Made by a program: the position numbers and the translations under genes. From Takakia lepidozioides (Eukaryota > Streptophyta > Takakiopsida > Takakiales > Takakiaceae), in assembly GCA_030704615.1 (NCBI GenBank), contig CM060732.1:22072001-22136000 (forward strand): a DNA stretch of 64,000 bases, given 5' to 3'. The notes beneath the pieces were generated by a model that worked only from the letters and a program-made list of their open reading frames with translations, searched no databases and was not told the DNA's origin. Below, one piece after another: positions 23,862 to 37,966 of the stretch (the stretch's first letter is position 1; each line of letters begins with the position of its first letter).

Positions 23862-26800
23862 ATGGCAGGGAGGTCACACAAAAGCAAAAAAAAGGGGAAG
23901 ACTGGTTCTCATGGAAAGTCTCCATCGGCATCCGCAACAGCCAGCAGAGAAGTCCCATCCACGTGTGGTGCTAGAGGACTGCCAGAGTTGTGTCCACAGG
24001 AGCTCTCAAAACCATCGCCTGCCCTGTCAAACATTGCGAGTGTCACAAACGTATCTGAGGTCTCCAGTGGTGCGAATAACGGGCCTAAGGCAGAGATCAC
24101 CCTCGTGACGGGGCCACAAAAGTCTGCAGCTGGTGATTTTGTGCTGCTGGGAGGTGAAGTATACATCTCCTCCTCTCGTAAAGTAGTGATTCCAGGTATG
24201 TGTATGCCAAATGGCAATCTAAAAGCAGCAATCTTTAGCAGAGCTCTAAACACACGTTATGAAAAGAATAGTGAATCAAATGTATGGAGATGGGCAAAAC
24301 TGATATATGGTGTCAGTGGAATAACCCCAATTATGTAATTAGGGACTGTAATTCATCCATAGCAGCTATGATTATGTCTGGTCTGGGATCCTTTTAAGAA
24401 AATCCCTAAAACACCCTTAGCAACGTAACTTTTGCATCTGTGATATAGTGACAGCTCATACATCTGACATTGGGTGCACTGCTGTATTTGCCCTCTGCTA
24501 GCTTCCTGCAATTGAGAAACCTGTTTGGTGAACAATATGGTGAATGCAAGAAAGAAAGGTGGTCTCCAGAACAGCATGAACTGTTACATAAGGAACAGTG
24601 AATTCCATCTGGCAGTGCCCGGCCCTCAGGCCTCTCAGTTGTCAAGGTCCATCTTGAAGCTCAAGAACTTGAGTACATCCATGAGTATCTAAAGGCTCTT
24701 GCAGATATCCCTTTAATTGATATCTTTGCTGAAACAGAAGATGTGCATCTCTATCCTATTACTGTCAAAGGACCATCTGGCGAGCAGCTTGAGTTGCAGG
24801 TGTGCATTTTTCCCCCTTAATTGCTTTTGTTCCTTTCCATGTATCTGGTGGACCATCCCATCCTCCCTTTTCTCTTGTCCCTTCCATCCAAAATGGAACT
24901 GAAGACCTCATCCATCTAACCATTGATGTGGGTGGTTGATATCCCTAGAAGGGCTTGTATGTTCAGGGGCAGATCTATGTTGCCCAGGGATTAGGAATGG
25001 CTCAAGTCTGAGCTCAGTTATGCTTGCCTATTGTGCTGTGTGAGTTCTCCATGGCATCATATTACACCTGACCTAATATATGGCTTGTGGGGTTGGCTCT
25101 GGCAGGTTAATCCAGGACACACGTTGATGGATTTGCAGCAGTTTTTATTGGACGCACCTGAGACATGTTTTTACACATGTTATGACCTTATAATGAATGC
25201 CTCTGGTGTGTGCTACCATTTGGCTGAATACCTTGAGATTGGTGACGTTGCTGATGTGGCTGCTGGGAGTTGTTCCTTGGAGATGGTCCCTGGTAAATAC
25301 ATGACCTCATTCTGAACCATTGTTACTGCAGTATATGTGATTTAACAGTTTTTGCCCAAATCAGGTAAGCATGTGGTCACAAAATAAGCTTGAGGGGGTT
25401 TGGTCTCTGAAATAGGGGAGAGACATGAGCAACTCCTCAATGTGATCCTTGTACTCAACTTTGACTTCCATCCTGCATGTGCAATAGATGTATCATGTCT
25501 GTTGCAGCCACTGGTCAGATATGGACTTAACTATCTCTTAGGAACAATGATTTTCCTTGCCTCAGCCTTGTAGGCTACTCAACCTCCTGCTTCTCTTTTT
25601 GTGCATAGCAGGAAGGGATAGGTGGGGCAGAGTTTAAGTTTTTTTTTTTTTTTTTTTGCTTGTTTTCTTCTGCCCTTTTAATGTCTTTTGAGGGTGTTTT
25701 CTTTCATATTTCTTATCTGCTATTAGATCGGTTTATGAATTCTACTTGCAAATAGCTTTGTTTTCTTTGCCTTACCTGTCAAAGTGACTCTGGGTTGACT
25801 TTGCATTCTGCAGCTTGGTATGATGACAAATCAGTAAGGTCTCATGTGCGGCATACTCGGAATCTCATGTCAACAGCCAGTATCCATTCCTCTCTTTCTA
25901 CAGCACTTGCTATGGAAAATGAAGTGAAGCAGACATCTAGAGGTGGGCATATTTTCTTGTGTGAGGTTTTGTTCGTAGGCGTGTGTGTGAAGGAGACAGA
26001 GAGAAAACAAAATAGACCTTCATAAGGAATGAATGATAGAAAATGATGTTTCACCTTCCTAAAGTGATTCAAAGCTTGGAATCCTGACGTGAAGCCAACA
26101 GGTACCTGCTGGTCTGTTCGCTCTCCTTTCTTTCTTTCCCTCTCTGTCACCAGATTTAGTACCATGCAAGTATGAAGTAATCATGCAAGTATGAAGTAAT
26201 CATGCAATTATATGATCTTTGGGATTGGATAATGAGTGAAAGGGAGGTGGTGTGGCTGCCACATATCGCTGCACATTGTGTTATCCTCCCATGCTATATG
26301 GACACCATTTATCTATACTCAGATGTAATTGTGATTTCGTGTTTTGACTTTCTATGTAGGGATATTAGCATATGTCTCATAAGGGTGGAGTCAATAGATC
26401 GTATACTCCATCTTGGTCAGTACCCACATCACAGACGTCACCATCTTTAATGTTTGATCCATTCAGAAAGTCATGGAACAGCCCTAAGTGCTTATGTTAG
26501 GTTATTCTAATGTTCCCTTATATGTACTTTCAGGGGTAGCTGAGCTTGAGGAGGGTCTAGGCATCATGGAAGATCCACTGGGGTTGCTGGGGACTGTCAT
26601 TTCTATGCCAGTAGTACAAGATATCGTGTGTGTGGAAACTATTGCCTTCTCATCGTTCAACCCTGTCCCAGGATATCGAAGGTGCTTCGTCTATTCTCAC
26701 CTGTAGTTGGCTGACAGTTGTTTGTTCAGTAGATTCATGTTCAAGCTTAATTTTGTTGTTCCAGTATGGTACTTAACTGCATTCTTCTCTAAGGAGGGGG

Positions 26801-29800
26801 GAAGCTGAGAGAAGCCTTTCACTTCAGAGGGACTGCCTGCTGTAAGGACTTCCTCAACTATTTGACAAACTTAATTTACTAGCCTTCAACATCTTCTCTT
26901 TCCATGCTTGACAGGCTGCTGGGTGACTTAATATACCTAGATGTGGTATCAGCAGAAGGCGAGAGTTACTGTATAACAGCACACAAGCGTGGCTTTTACG
27001 TTAACTCCAGCAAAGGGAATGTCTTGGATGCTCAGTCTGTCAAGCCTGTGATTGAATCAACTACTCTTGTTGGTCTCCTCCGTCAAGTCAGCAAAACATT
27101 TGCCACGGGTACAAAACTCAGATAACCTTTTGAACCTTAGTGTCCTCTGGATAGTGCTGGAACTTCCCAAAGGTTTATTCACACTCTTACTGACTGGATT
27201 CTTGTAATGAATTTGTTGCCCTTAGTGTCATGTTCCATTAGGCATGAAAATGCAATTGCAAGCTCTTCTTCACTTCGCCCATCAAGCCGGTCGTTTTTTG
27301 TGTATTTTTCATTTCTTTTGGACTAGTCAGCTCCAGTGTAGGCTGCTGTGTCTAGGAAGTTCGGATCAACTTTGCTTTCTGGTAGGCTTTTATTGTTATG
27401 AAGTTGTCTCAGTCATGTGAACTGCAACTAAATGATTTCTGCTAGGGGCTTTGTTGCTAAAGATCTTCTGAGCTTGGACTTTTTTCTCTCAGAGTTTGTA
27501 GAAATATTGGAGCAAAAAATGTCAGGGCACCCCTTTGAGAATGTCCCCGTGCTCTTGCCGCCCAACTTATGGCTGGGCCCTTTCCCTCCTCCCTGTGAGT
27601 TCCACTATCCACAATTATCAATACTAATTTAATAATATTGTGCTCGGAATGCCCATTACACGTTTATTTATTAAGTAACAGCTCTTAGAATGGTCTTTTG
27701 TTGCTTCGGGGAGGGGCAGCCCACAAGAGAGACATGGCACGGGCAGAGGATGTGTTGATGGCACCATATGGTACAGAGGTCAATGGGTTGCAGCGTGACT
27801 GGAATGAGGAGCTGCAGTCCTGCCGAGAGCTCCCCTGTGAAACTTTTCAAGAGAGGTACTACATCAGCAGTTGTCAAGTTTAAAGAAAGGAATTACTGTG
27901 CCATTCACCATGATTTCCTGCACACAATCAGTTTCCCTTGGACTGCAAATGTGTGTCATTTGTTTTTTTCACTGAAGGCTGTGCTGTGTAATGCACAGGA
28001 TACTGCGGGACAGAGCTCTGTACAAGGTGAATTGTGATTTTGTGGAGGCTGCAACTGAAGGGGCAAGGGCTATGATTGGACAGTGCATTCCACCCGTCAA
28101 TCCCACAGACCCCCCTCACCTCCAAATGTGAAGATCTTCCTAACTTTTCCATGTTGGTGTTTGCTATAAATTCCTTCTGTTCTCTTGAAAATAAACAATA
28201 GAGACACCCAGGCGAAGTGGACACCCAGGGAATGGCAAAGTGCAGTCTTTTGCGACCTCCCTTCCATTTTTCATGTACCATATGTCTTTGTGCCTTGCAG
28301 ATTTGTACACAACAATATTTTCTTCAGTTTTGCTGTTGACGGAGACTTCACACGGATGCAACAGACTAGGGACCTGGAACCACGGCAGCGGAAAGGTGTT
28401 ACTACAGAGACTGAAACCACAACTGATGGAGTTAGTCCTGACGAGATGGCAACTGATGCCTCTTCTCACCCAGAAGCCGAGAAGAAGGAACTGTCTGCAG
28501 TACAGACAGGTAGCAAGGGAGCCACAAATGAAGTCCCAGGTGGTGGGTATGCTAATCTTCCCCCACCCACCCCAGTTGTGGAAAGGGAACAGGCCACATA
28601 TGTGTCTGCAAACAATGATTTGAGGGGAACGAAGGCTTACAACGATGCTAATGTGCCAGGCCTTCACACATTGGCAATGGCTATTATTGATTTCAGAGGT
28701 CACAGGGTTGTTGCACAGGTGAGTAACACAGCACATTGTTTGCTTCCACAGGGAATCCCCAAACATTGGGGACACAAGGAGGAAGAGGGAAGCAAGAGAG
28801 AAGGACCTGCCTTAGATTTTTCCTCTACCTGCCTTGGTTTACGGTCTTGGATTATGGTATCAACTGTAACATAGTTTGGGGGCTATGGGCTGCAGAGTAT
28901 TATACCAGGTATTCTGCAGGGGCGCAAAAAGGAGTCCTTGCTGTATGGTTCTGTGGACAATGGAAAATCAATCGCATGGAATGAGAACTTCCATTCTAAG
29001 GTGAGAGCGCCCAAACTTTCCAAATGTGTGTCCTTTTTCACTAGACACTTGTCTTGTGATAAAGGCCTGTAGATGAATGCACCTCATGTGCATATTTTCT
29101 CTCTGTTTTTCTGTTTTAGGTCTTCTTCTCTTCTGTTCATTCTTTATGGTGTCTTCAAAGTTTCTGCTCCTAGCTTTCAGATTGTTTCCTTGAGCTAATT
29201 CTGTTTCTGCTTCTATATATTCCCATTTGATCGCTTAAACTCTGTCTTAGCTAAGTCTTTCCTTGTACCTGCTGGAACAGAGAGAATATCAGTACATTAT
29301 GATAGTCCCGTTTGATTGCTATAACTCTTTCTTAGTTAAGTCTGTTACCTTCTGGTCAGTGAGAGAAACTCGATAAATTTGACTCACTGTTGGGAAGATG
29401 AATTCATTGGGGGAGTCTTATAGCTAGTTACTGATTTGCAGGAATTTCTTTGTAGTGTGCAATTGACTCTGTAAGATACAAAAAGTGTAGGCCTGTTTGT
29501 TCATTTGTTTGCCGTTTCCGGAAGCGTTCTCTTTCTCCTTTCTGATCTGTTGTCTCATTACCATATGCGTCTTGTGCCCTGGATATGTTCTTATCTCTCT
29601 TTCATCAAATTGTCATTCAAAGGAAATTTGGAGTTGTACTGTGCACGAATATGAATGTATATTCTACAATTTCGTATCACATAAATACAGACTGTAGGAC
29701 ACTGTAGACAGCACTACTTTGTTGGGTCTGTAACAGCAGTGGATGCCTGCAGACGCTGCAAGCAGGGAGGCTGTTGCACATCAAGGAGCATACCATGCTG

Positions 29801-32800
29801 GATGGAATGGGGAAATCTGTCACCCTGTGCACTCCTGTTGAATGCAGGGGCATGGTTGGAAGCGATGACCGGTGTGTGTTCCTCTCTATTGTCTCTCGAT
29901 GTGAAGATGAAATAGTTTATACCCTCCATAGGAGAGAGGAGGAAAGTGACTAGTCAAGTGGGCTTCTCATGTTCAAGAGTTTCGTTTTATGAGTTTTTGA
30001 TTGGCGTTTATCTCCCATTCGAGAGAACAATAGGTCCAGGGGATGCCTTTGCGACGATATAGAACCAGGAAACCCCACTTCAGAATATTGCATATTCATG
30101 AAGTCCCTCATGGGGTAGACATTACCTCTGCAGGAGGGCCGAAGGGGCACAAGTAGATCAAAAGTGAACCACAACTTTACAACTGTAGAACTTCAGAAAA
30201 CACATAAACTGCCTCATGGTGCAACCCAGGCACATCCTATCCAAGAGAGATTGTACTCATAAGACGTTGTTTGCCGTAGCCTTGTGGCCATTGACCCCGC
30301 GCCCAGTTTGAGCGGGAACAAAAGGGACAGAACCTACCTCTGTCAGGGGCTGACGTTGGTAGTAAGACTTACCTCCATATAAAGAATTAATCCGGGTTTT
30401 CCAGATATCCTCTAGAAATCCCTTCACACAAGCATCAATCTGCTGTGTGTGATTTGTCCAAAAACTAGGCCTCAGGAGGGCCTGGGCTTTTGGCTCAGCC
30501 TTGAGACTTTCAAAGTTGGTAAACAGGGGTACAGGCACAATTCCCTTAATAGATTTGAAGAGAACGTCTCTTTGGTGAGAAAACCCCGGACAGTGTATCA
30601 GAAAATGAATACTGTCTTCAGATTGCCCACACAACGGGCAATTGCACTCTCCCTTTCCTCTCTGCTTCTGTTTGCTGTTCAAAGGTAGGCTTCCTGCCCT
30701 GAGTTTAAATTTCAGTCTAGTGCCGAGAGTGGGTAGACCCTTGAGGTCATCCAAGATGTCCTCCCCCATGTCACAGACTGGAAACAAGTTCAGGGAAGTT
30801 TTCTGCCTAACTTCATTTTCATCAGACAATCTCATGGTAACAGACATGGCTGAGGACACTACAACCTCTAAGTCAGATTTATCCAGCAGGGTCAAGACTT
30901 GCGGATCCAGGTCCAGGTCCTTGAGGATCTCTTCTACCCTCTTCTGCCAGGACTTAGCCTGTTTGACAGGGCGGTCCTGTTTCCAAGATATAGAGTCGAT
31001 TAATTTAGGATATCTGGTGTTGGGCATATGTTGCAGCTGACCCCACCATCTGACCTTGAATTCATCTCGTCGGGAGCTTAAGGACGGAATGCCAAACTCA
31101 CCCCGAACAGCCACATCGGCTGTTTTGGAGCATGCTGACATACACTCCTTAAGCACCCCCACTTGAATGGATTCTAGAGACTTAGCCTGGTTGGAGTTAT
31201 CAACCCATATAGCAGATCCATACTCCAAGGCAGGGCTAATAACGCGACAAAGCATGGTTTTCTTAACCTCAGAGTTGACCCCTCTGCAGTGGAAAAATTT
31301 AGTGAGCCCCAGAGCTTTGCCCTTGCCAGTTTGAACAACTTTCCGGATATGTGCATCCCAATTACAATTGGAGGAGAACTCAACACCCAGGTAAGTGTAG
31401 GAAGGGAGGACCGGGATCTCTTGGCTACCCCACTGCCACTTAAGATCACTTCCTCCCTCTCCTCTGTCGTTGAATGCTACCACTGCACATTTGCTGACAT
31501 TAGCCTCTAGCCCCCAAAGATCAAAGTATCTCTTCGCGCAATCAATCAACTCCTGGAGATTGGTTGGAGTCTCCCCTATGCCTGCGAAGTCATCCGCAAA
31601 CATAAGGGCTGGTATGGTGGTATCACCCACCCTTAACCCAAATCCCTCACTTTCCACATCCTCGAGGAGTTGATTGATGAAAACATTGAAGAGCAGAGGG
31701 GAGAGAGTACATCCTTGAGCTACACCTTGGTCTATGTCAAAGAAGTTGGACTTCTGTCCGTTAACAGTGACACAGCTTTTGGTGTGAGCATACAAGTTGT
31801 GGACAACTCTCCACATCTTTCCCTTGATCCCACAAGACCAGAGGCGGAACCATAGGCCATCCCTCCACACTGTGTCATAAGCCTTTTTGACATCCAGGAA
31901 AAAGACATAAGTGGGTTTCCCTTCTTTTTTCCTTCCCTGGATAATCTGGCTTAGAGTGAAGATATGATCCACACAGCCCCTGTTTCGCCGAAAGCCAGCT
32001 TGGCCTTCGTGGAAACAACCTCTCGAGACGAGTACTTATAACTCTGCAGAATGTCTTGCCAACAGCATTGAGGAGCGTGATGCCACGGTAGTTCCCCGGT
32101 TCTTCTCTGTCACCCTTCTTGTATAGATTGACAATGACCCCCTGTCGCCAGCGAAAGGGGATCATTTCAGTCTTCCAGATAAGGTTAAAGAGGAGAACTA
32201 GGGCCTCTATCATGGGATCGCCACCGTGCTTGATAAGCTCGTTGACAATACCATCAGGTCCACCAGCTTTATATCCATTTAAATGTTCAATTGCTTCCAC
32301 AATCTCAGAAGAACTAATGGGAGCATTATAAGCCATTGAAATATACTCCAGTTCATCAGGGCTGTTTTGAATCATAGGAACAGTTTTTCCAACTGTGTCC
32401 CTCCATTCAGCAGAAGACCCCTCACTGTTAGACCTAGAAGTTCTGCCAAGGATACTGTAGTGAGTTTCGAAGGTTTTGACAATGTCAACCGATGAAGTCA
32501 CCACTGCACCTTTAGTGGTCTTCAGCGCTTGTACTTGCTGACCGTTTTTCGGTTTGTACAAACGTTGAAGGGCCAACCAGAATTTCTTGTCATTACCACC
32601 ATGGTGGTTTGAGTTTATTTCACTGTATAACTTGTCCCAGTATAATTTCTTCTGAGACCTAACAAGCTGATTGATATCTTTACGGAGCTGGTAGTACCTC
32701 GCCCACAATTCTCTGTTGGTTTCCAAATTGCAGCACTCTTTATAGAGGGCTCGTCCCTCAGCTATCTTGAGTTTAATCTCTGTAGTCCACCAATTAACTG

Positions 32801-35800
32801 CTCTACCGCAGACAATTAGTTTCCTCCCAATGATCTTGTCAGCCACAGAGGAAACGAAACTCTCCCAAGAGTCCACTGCTCTTTCGACTTCATTTCTTGC
32901 GTTAACAGAGCGTGACTGAAGTTCTTGGAGCGATTGGACAAAATGAGGGAGAGCCTCTTGCAAGGCCTGGACGTACTCAGCCTTGACCTCCTCATTGTGG
33001 ATTTTATCTATGCGCCACTTCCGAATCGAACGTTTCACAGATCTCTTGGTGGTGGGAAAACACCTTTTGATCTCAGTCCAAACCAGGAAGTGGTCAGAGG
33101 TACCAATATCAGTTCTGTCGATCAACACATTGGCACACTGGGGGAACAAAATTTTGTCCATTATGATATAGTCCACAATGGAACGTTCCCCAGTTTGGGG
33201 TTTCTCACGAGTCCACTGCACTTGGTCACCTCTTGTCCTGTTATTCAAGGTCAAAAGCTGAAGCTCTTCTAGACAGTTAATTAACCGTCTGCCATTAGAA
33301 TTCAGCTCGTCCTCACCAAAAGGTCCAATGATATCGTCCTGATGGATCCCTTTGCCCACCCGGGCATTGAAGTCCCCCAATAGTACCACCTGACCTTTGG
33401 CAAGGAACGAAGCACAGTCCAGCTTTACATCTTCGAAGGCCTTGTCTGCGTCAGCACTAAGGGTCCCCTCTGTGGGCATGTAAACACAACCAACAAAGAG
33501 GTCCTTTGTACTCATGCCGCCCTTCAAATTCAGTTTTAGCCAGATACTATGCTTGTACCTCAAACCCTTGTTGATAATTTCACAATTGTCAAACAAGAAA
33601 TCACGGACAAAGAATCCGACCCCTTTTTGACCGCGTTTGGCAGAGGATGCCTTGAGAGTACACATCTTACCTGCCCATTTATAACCAATGACATCTCCAA
33701 CCAGTTTATCCGACGTTTCCCATGTTTCTTGCCCAGCACAGATATGAGTATCATTAGTCCGAAGAACTTGTCCCACTTCAAGTTGTTTCCTTTGGTTGGT
33801 CAACCCTGAGAAGTTGAAAGTGGCCAGCCGCAAGCCAGCCCTTTGCGTGTGAATTGTTTGTCGTCTAGGTAGCTTGTGATTGCTCCTGGACGGCCAACCG
33901 TTCTGCAAAGGGGGACAGTTACCCCATGTGTAGATTTTGCTCGTCTTGTGTAAACTTTGAGAATTGGTAAACCATTCAGGGCACCAAATCTTTCAGTTAC
34001 ACGACGCACAGGCTCCGCACACATAGGGGCAGATTGTCCGTCAGACTGCTTGGGGACAATTACCCCGTGTATAGATTTTGCTCGTCTTGTGTAGACTTTG
34101 AGGATTGGTAAACCATTTAGAGTACCAAATCCTTCAGTTACACGACGTTCAGGCTCTGCACACTTAGGGACAGATTGTCCATCTGACGGCTTGGGGACAA
34201 TTACCCCGTGTATAGAATTTGTTCGTCTTGTGTAAACCTTGAGGATTGGTAAACCATTCAGAGTACCAAATCCTTCAGATTCAGGACGTTCAGGTTCCGT
34301 ACACTTAGGGGCATCTTGTCCTTCTGGCTGTTTGGATTCAACCTCATCCAGAGCATCAAACCGATTAGAAACTCTCAAGTTGAAGTTGTTGCCCTTGGTT
34401 GTCTTCCTAGAGCGCCCCATTGAATCACCAATGTCTAAGACCGCTCTCCAGCCAGTCAAGGGACGAACTTCTTTGAGATTGAATTGATGCGGGACTCTAT
34501 TAGAAGCACTTTTGGTCATTGCAACCTTCAACGTACCCCTGTTATCAAGTCTCGAGATGGTACCATTAGCCATGAAATCCAAGCCTAAGCTAGAGCATGT
34601 AGTTTTAAAGGACACATCGTCCATCCTGGGATTCACCCCAAAAACTACACATGAAGCCCTAGATTTGGCATAAGTAACCAATTCCCAGGGATCACCCTGA
34701 GGAGTGTTGATGTTGATAGGAGCTAAATTTTTTATTGTTTTCGCAGGCCATAAGTTTAAGCACAGGAACCAACCCGAGCCCAAGTGCCGAGTATGCTAGA
34801 CAGAGCATACGACTGCCCAATTTGGGCGGAGGGGCTGCCCCCAAGCGGTAGGAGTCCGCTTGTTACCATTCAGAGATCACACTCCAGGGAGTTGCAGGGA
34901 ATGGCCCGTGTAGGCATATTCTAAAGAGGGAAAGGCCCCAAGCTTTCCAACTAAATCCAATGCACTACCTTACCTGAAGCAAAGCGCTTCAGGTCGAAAC
35001 AAACAAGGACACGAGGTCACGAGGCCGGCATTTAGTCACAGAGACATTAATGTACTCCCGTTTCAAGTCCACCCAATGTCAATAGGCTTCCTAGAGGACA
35101 GGGAGAAAAGAGAGAATGGACTCATAAGACGTTTGCGGTAGCCTTGTGGCCATAGACCCCCCGCACAGTTTAGTTCAGGCTTTCCAGATTTCCTCTAGAA
35201 AGCCCTTCACACAAGCGTCAAGCTGCTGAGCGTGAGCAGCCGAAAAGTTAGATCCCAACAGGGCCAGGGCTTTAGGCTCAGCCTCGAGATTTTTGAAGTT
35301 AGTGAACACAGGTGCATGAACCGTGTTCTTGATGTTCCTGAAGGGGGTCAGTCTCTGGTGAGAATACCCCGGACAATGTGTCAGAAAATGGATATTGTCT
35401 TCATGTTGCCGACACATTAGGCAATTATAATCTCCTTTTCCTCTGCTTCTGCTTAGGTAGGCTCCCAGCCTGCCAAGACTCAGCCTGTTTAACAGGATGG
35501 TCTTGCTTCCAAGAAATAGCATCGACTATTTTAGGGAATCTGGTGTTAGACATGCGTTTCAACTGACCCCACCATCTGGCCTTGAATTCATCACGTCGTG
35601 AGCTTAAGGGAGGTATGCCGAACTTGCCCTGGACAGCCACATTAGCTGTTCTAGAGCATGCCGATATGCTTTCTTTGAGCACCGTGACCTGAATGGCATG
35701 GTTGGAATTGTCGACCTACACAGCAGATGTGTACTCTAAAGGCAGGCTGAATAACGTTGCAAAGCATGGTCCTTTCTTAACCTCACCCTCTGCAGTGGAA

Positions 35801-37925
35801 AAATTTAGTGAGGCCCAAAGCTTTGCGTTTAGTTGATTGAATCACTTTGTGTATATGTACATCCCAGTTACAGCTGGAGGAGAACTCAACACCAAGATAT
35901 GTGTAGGAAGGGGGTACAGGGATCTCTTCATCACCCCATTTCCTTTTGAGAGAGAGAGAATGTACTCATAAGATGTTGTTTGCTGTAGCCTCGTGGCCAT
36001 AGACTGTGCCCCCAGTTTGGGTGGGACAAAAGGGAACCGATACTACCTTTGTGAGGGGCTCACCCCGGTAGTGGACGTACCTTGATAGAGACAATTAGTT
36101 CGGGTTTTCCAGATATCCTTTAGTAAGCCCTCCACACAAGCATCAATGTGTGAGCTGCCCAGCATTTAGAGCGAAGAGGGCCAGGGCTTTAGGCTCATCC
36201 TCAAGATTTGAAAGTTGGTGAACAAGAAGTGAAGTTGAGAGAGAATTTACTCATAAGACGTTGTTTGCCGTAGCCTTGTGGCCATTGACCCCGCGCCCAG
36301 TTTGAGCGGGACACAGAGGGACTGAAACTACCTTTGTCAGTGGCTGACCTTCTTCTCACCAACTTTCAAAAAACGTGAGGATGAGCCTAAAGCCCTGGCC
36401 CTGTTGGGTCGAATTTGAGAGAGATAGGGCTTGTCTTGTCATGACAAGAAAGGATCTGTCTTTGCTAGACCAGACCATTTTGTTTTTTTACAAAGAAAGA
36501 CAAAATACAGCCTCATTACCAAGGCACCATCACCCTTCTCCTAAACCACAGTCTTGTTCCTGATTTAATTCACACTTCTGGGTGATTGGGTGGGTGGTGG
36601 GGTTTGTTAGAAACCCTTTAAAAAACCACCTTTCCTATAGTGATAGACGTCATACTGAACAATATTCATATCCACTGTACTGTCAGACTGGGATTTCCAG
36701 AAAACCGAAATTCGTGCTTGTTAGCATGTGGACTGTAGGTCAGTGACTTCCAAGTCAGCCTTAGCCTTTACTTAAGCAAACCAGTGCTTGCTTAAAACTA
36801 AAGAGATCTCTGCCCACAGTAAATGTCTGAGCATAGTACTTCTCTATGAGGATAATTCAGTTTCATCAAAGTAGTGTCAACACATACTTCCCTGAAAATC
36901 ACATGTCGAAACTGAGACAAAACCAAGTCTTCCACCATAGCCCGAATGGGATGTACTGCCATGTCTTAAAACAAAACAAACACAGTATTCAAAATGAAAC
37001 CACTCAGCTGGGCTGTAAACTGAGATTGATCCAAATCAAGACGGGTCTTCAGAACCCTCTGGTATCAGATCCAAGGGTAGATTACTTCCCTCACAGAAAC
37101 ATGAGGCTGTTGTCAAGTGTTGTGCCATTCGTCCTAGGCAGTGGCTGCCTCATGCGATAGGTGATTTCCATCATCTATCCAATGTACTCTTGCAAAACTT
37201 ACACATATAGCTTAGAGACCAATGAAAGGTGAAGGACCCTCACCTGCGCCCGTCCCAAAAACCACCACATCCACCAGAATGCGTGTTAGTGGGGATGCGC
37301 GAGGTGAGTACCAGGTCTTCACGCTTGCTATCGCTGTCCAACATGCAGATCTAAGCAAGTGAAAGATTGCAAGAGTAACAGGAAAGGTGTGACATTGCAC
37401 AGAACCTTGAAAGTTTGAGGCAGACCAGTCTACAACGTTGCGCATATCCGTTCACGCAACAAGAAGTAATTGCAAAGCATATGCGAGGACTGAGTGTAAC
37501 TTCCTGCTCGTGTCCACAAATGAGCCATGGCTTCCCTATAACTGCATAGCGAGCTCGACCAACACAATGAAGGCAAGGTTGCGCTTAAACCTTGCTGGCC
37601 GCAGTCCTATTGAAAATCTCTTGAAGGCAAAGCTCGGTGAGCGGTGTGCCCGACACTTCGCCTGTAGTTTCAGGTAGCTGCCATTCGTACTCAAACAACT
37701 TTTGTGAATGAGCACCAAATTGCAGGGTAAGGGTTCTGAAACCCTAAATTCAAACCAGCACATGGACATTCAATAAATCCCACAAGGCCCTGGCCAGGGA
37801 ATGAGTTTTGCAGCAAGTGTCTACTTGTCATTTTCAGGACATCCATAAGAATAAATCACTTTATTCCACCTGAAATATTCTACCCAAGATTAAACAGAAA
37901 TGAAATGAAATGGTACTTTGTAACG

Positions 37926-37966
<41 letters not shown>

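Larger units (their letters stand above)
30247..34800 (-). mobile_element. Nearly complete LINE family A, antisense in CLU intron 12
   Basis: Two overlapping frames are present on the minus strand: ORF1 (34783-33800) and ORF2 with endonuclease, reverse transcriptase and a C-terminal zinc motif (33908-30257). The 3' end is the block CGGCAAACAACGTCTTATGA, which is also the end of every truncated copy in the window (22.3, 22.4, 23.4, 35.1, 35.9 and 36.2 kb). No poly-A tail is present; copies end TATGAGTA plus CT-rich sequence. The 5' boundary is not defined (somewhere between 34.8 and 35.1 kb). It lies opposite to CLU transcription, which keeps its coding signals out of the CLU message. One frameshift in the polymerase makes this copy defective. 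Confidence 0.9.
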
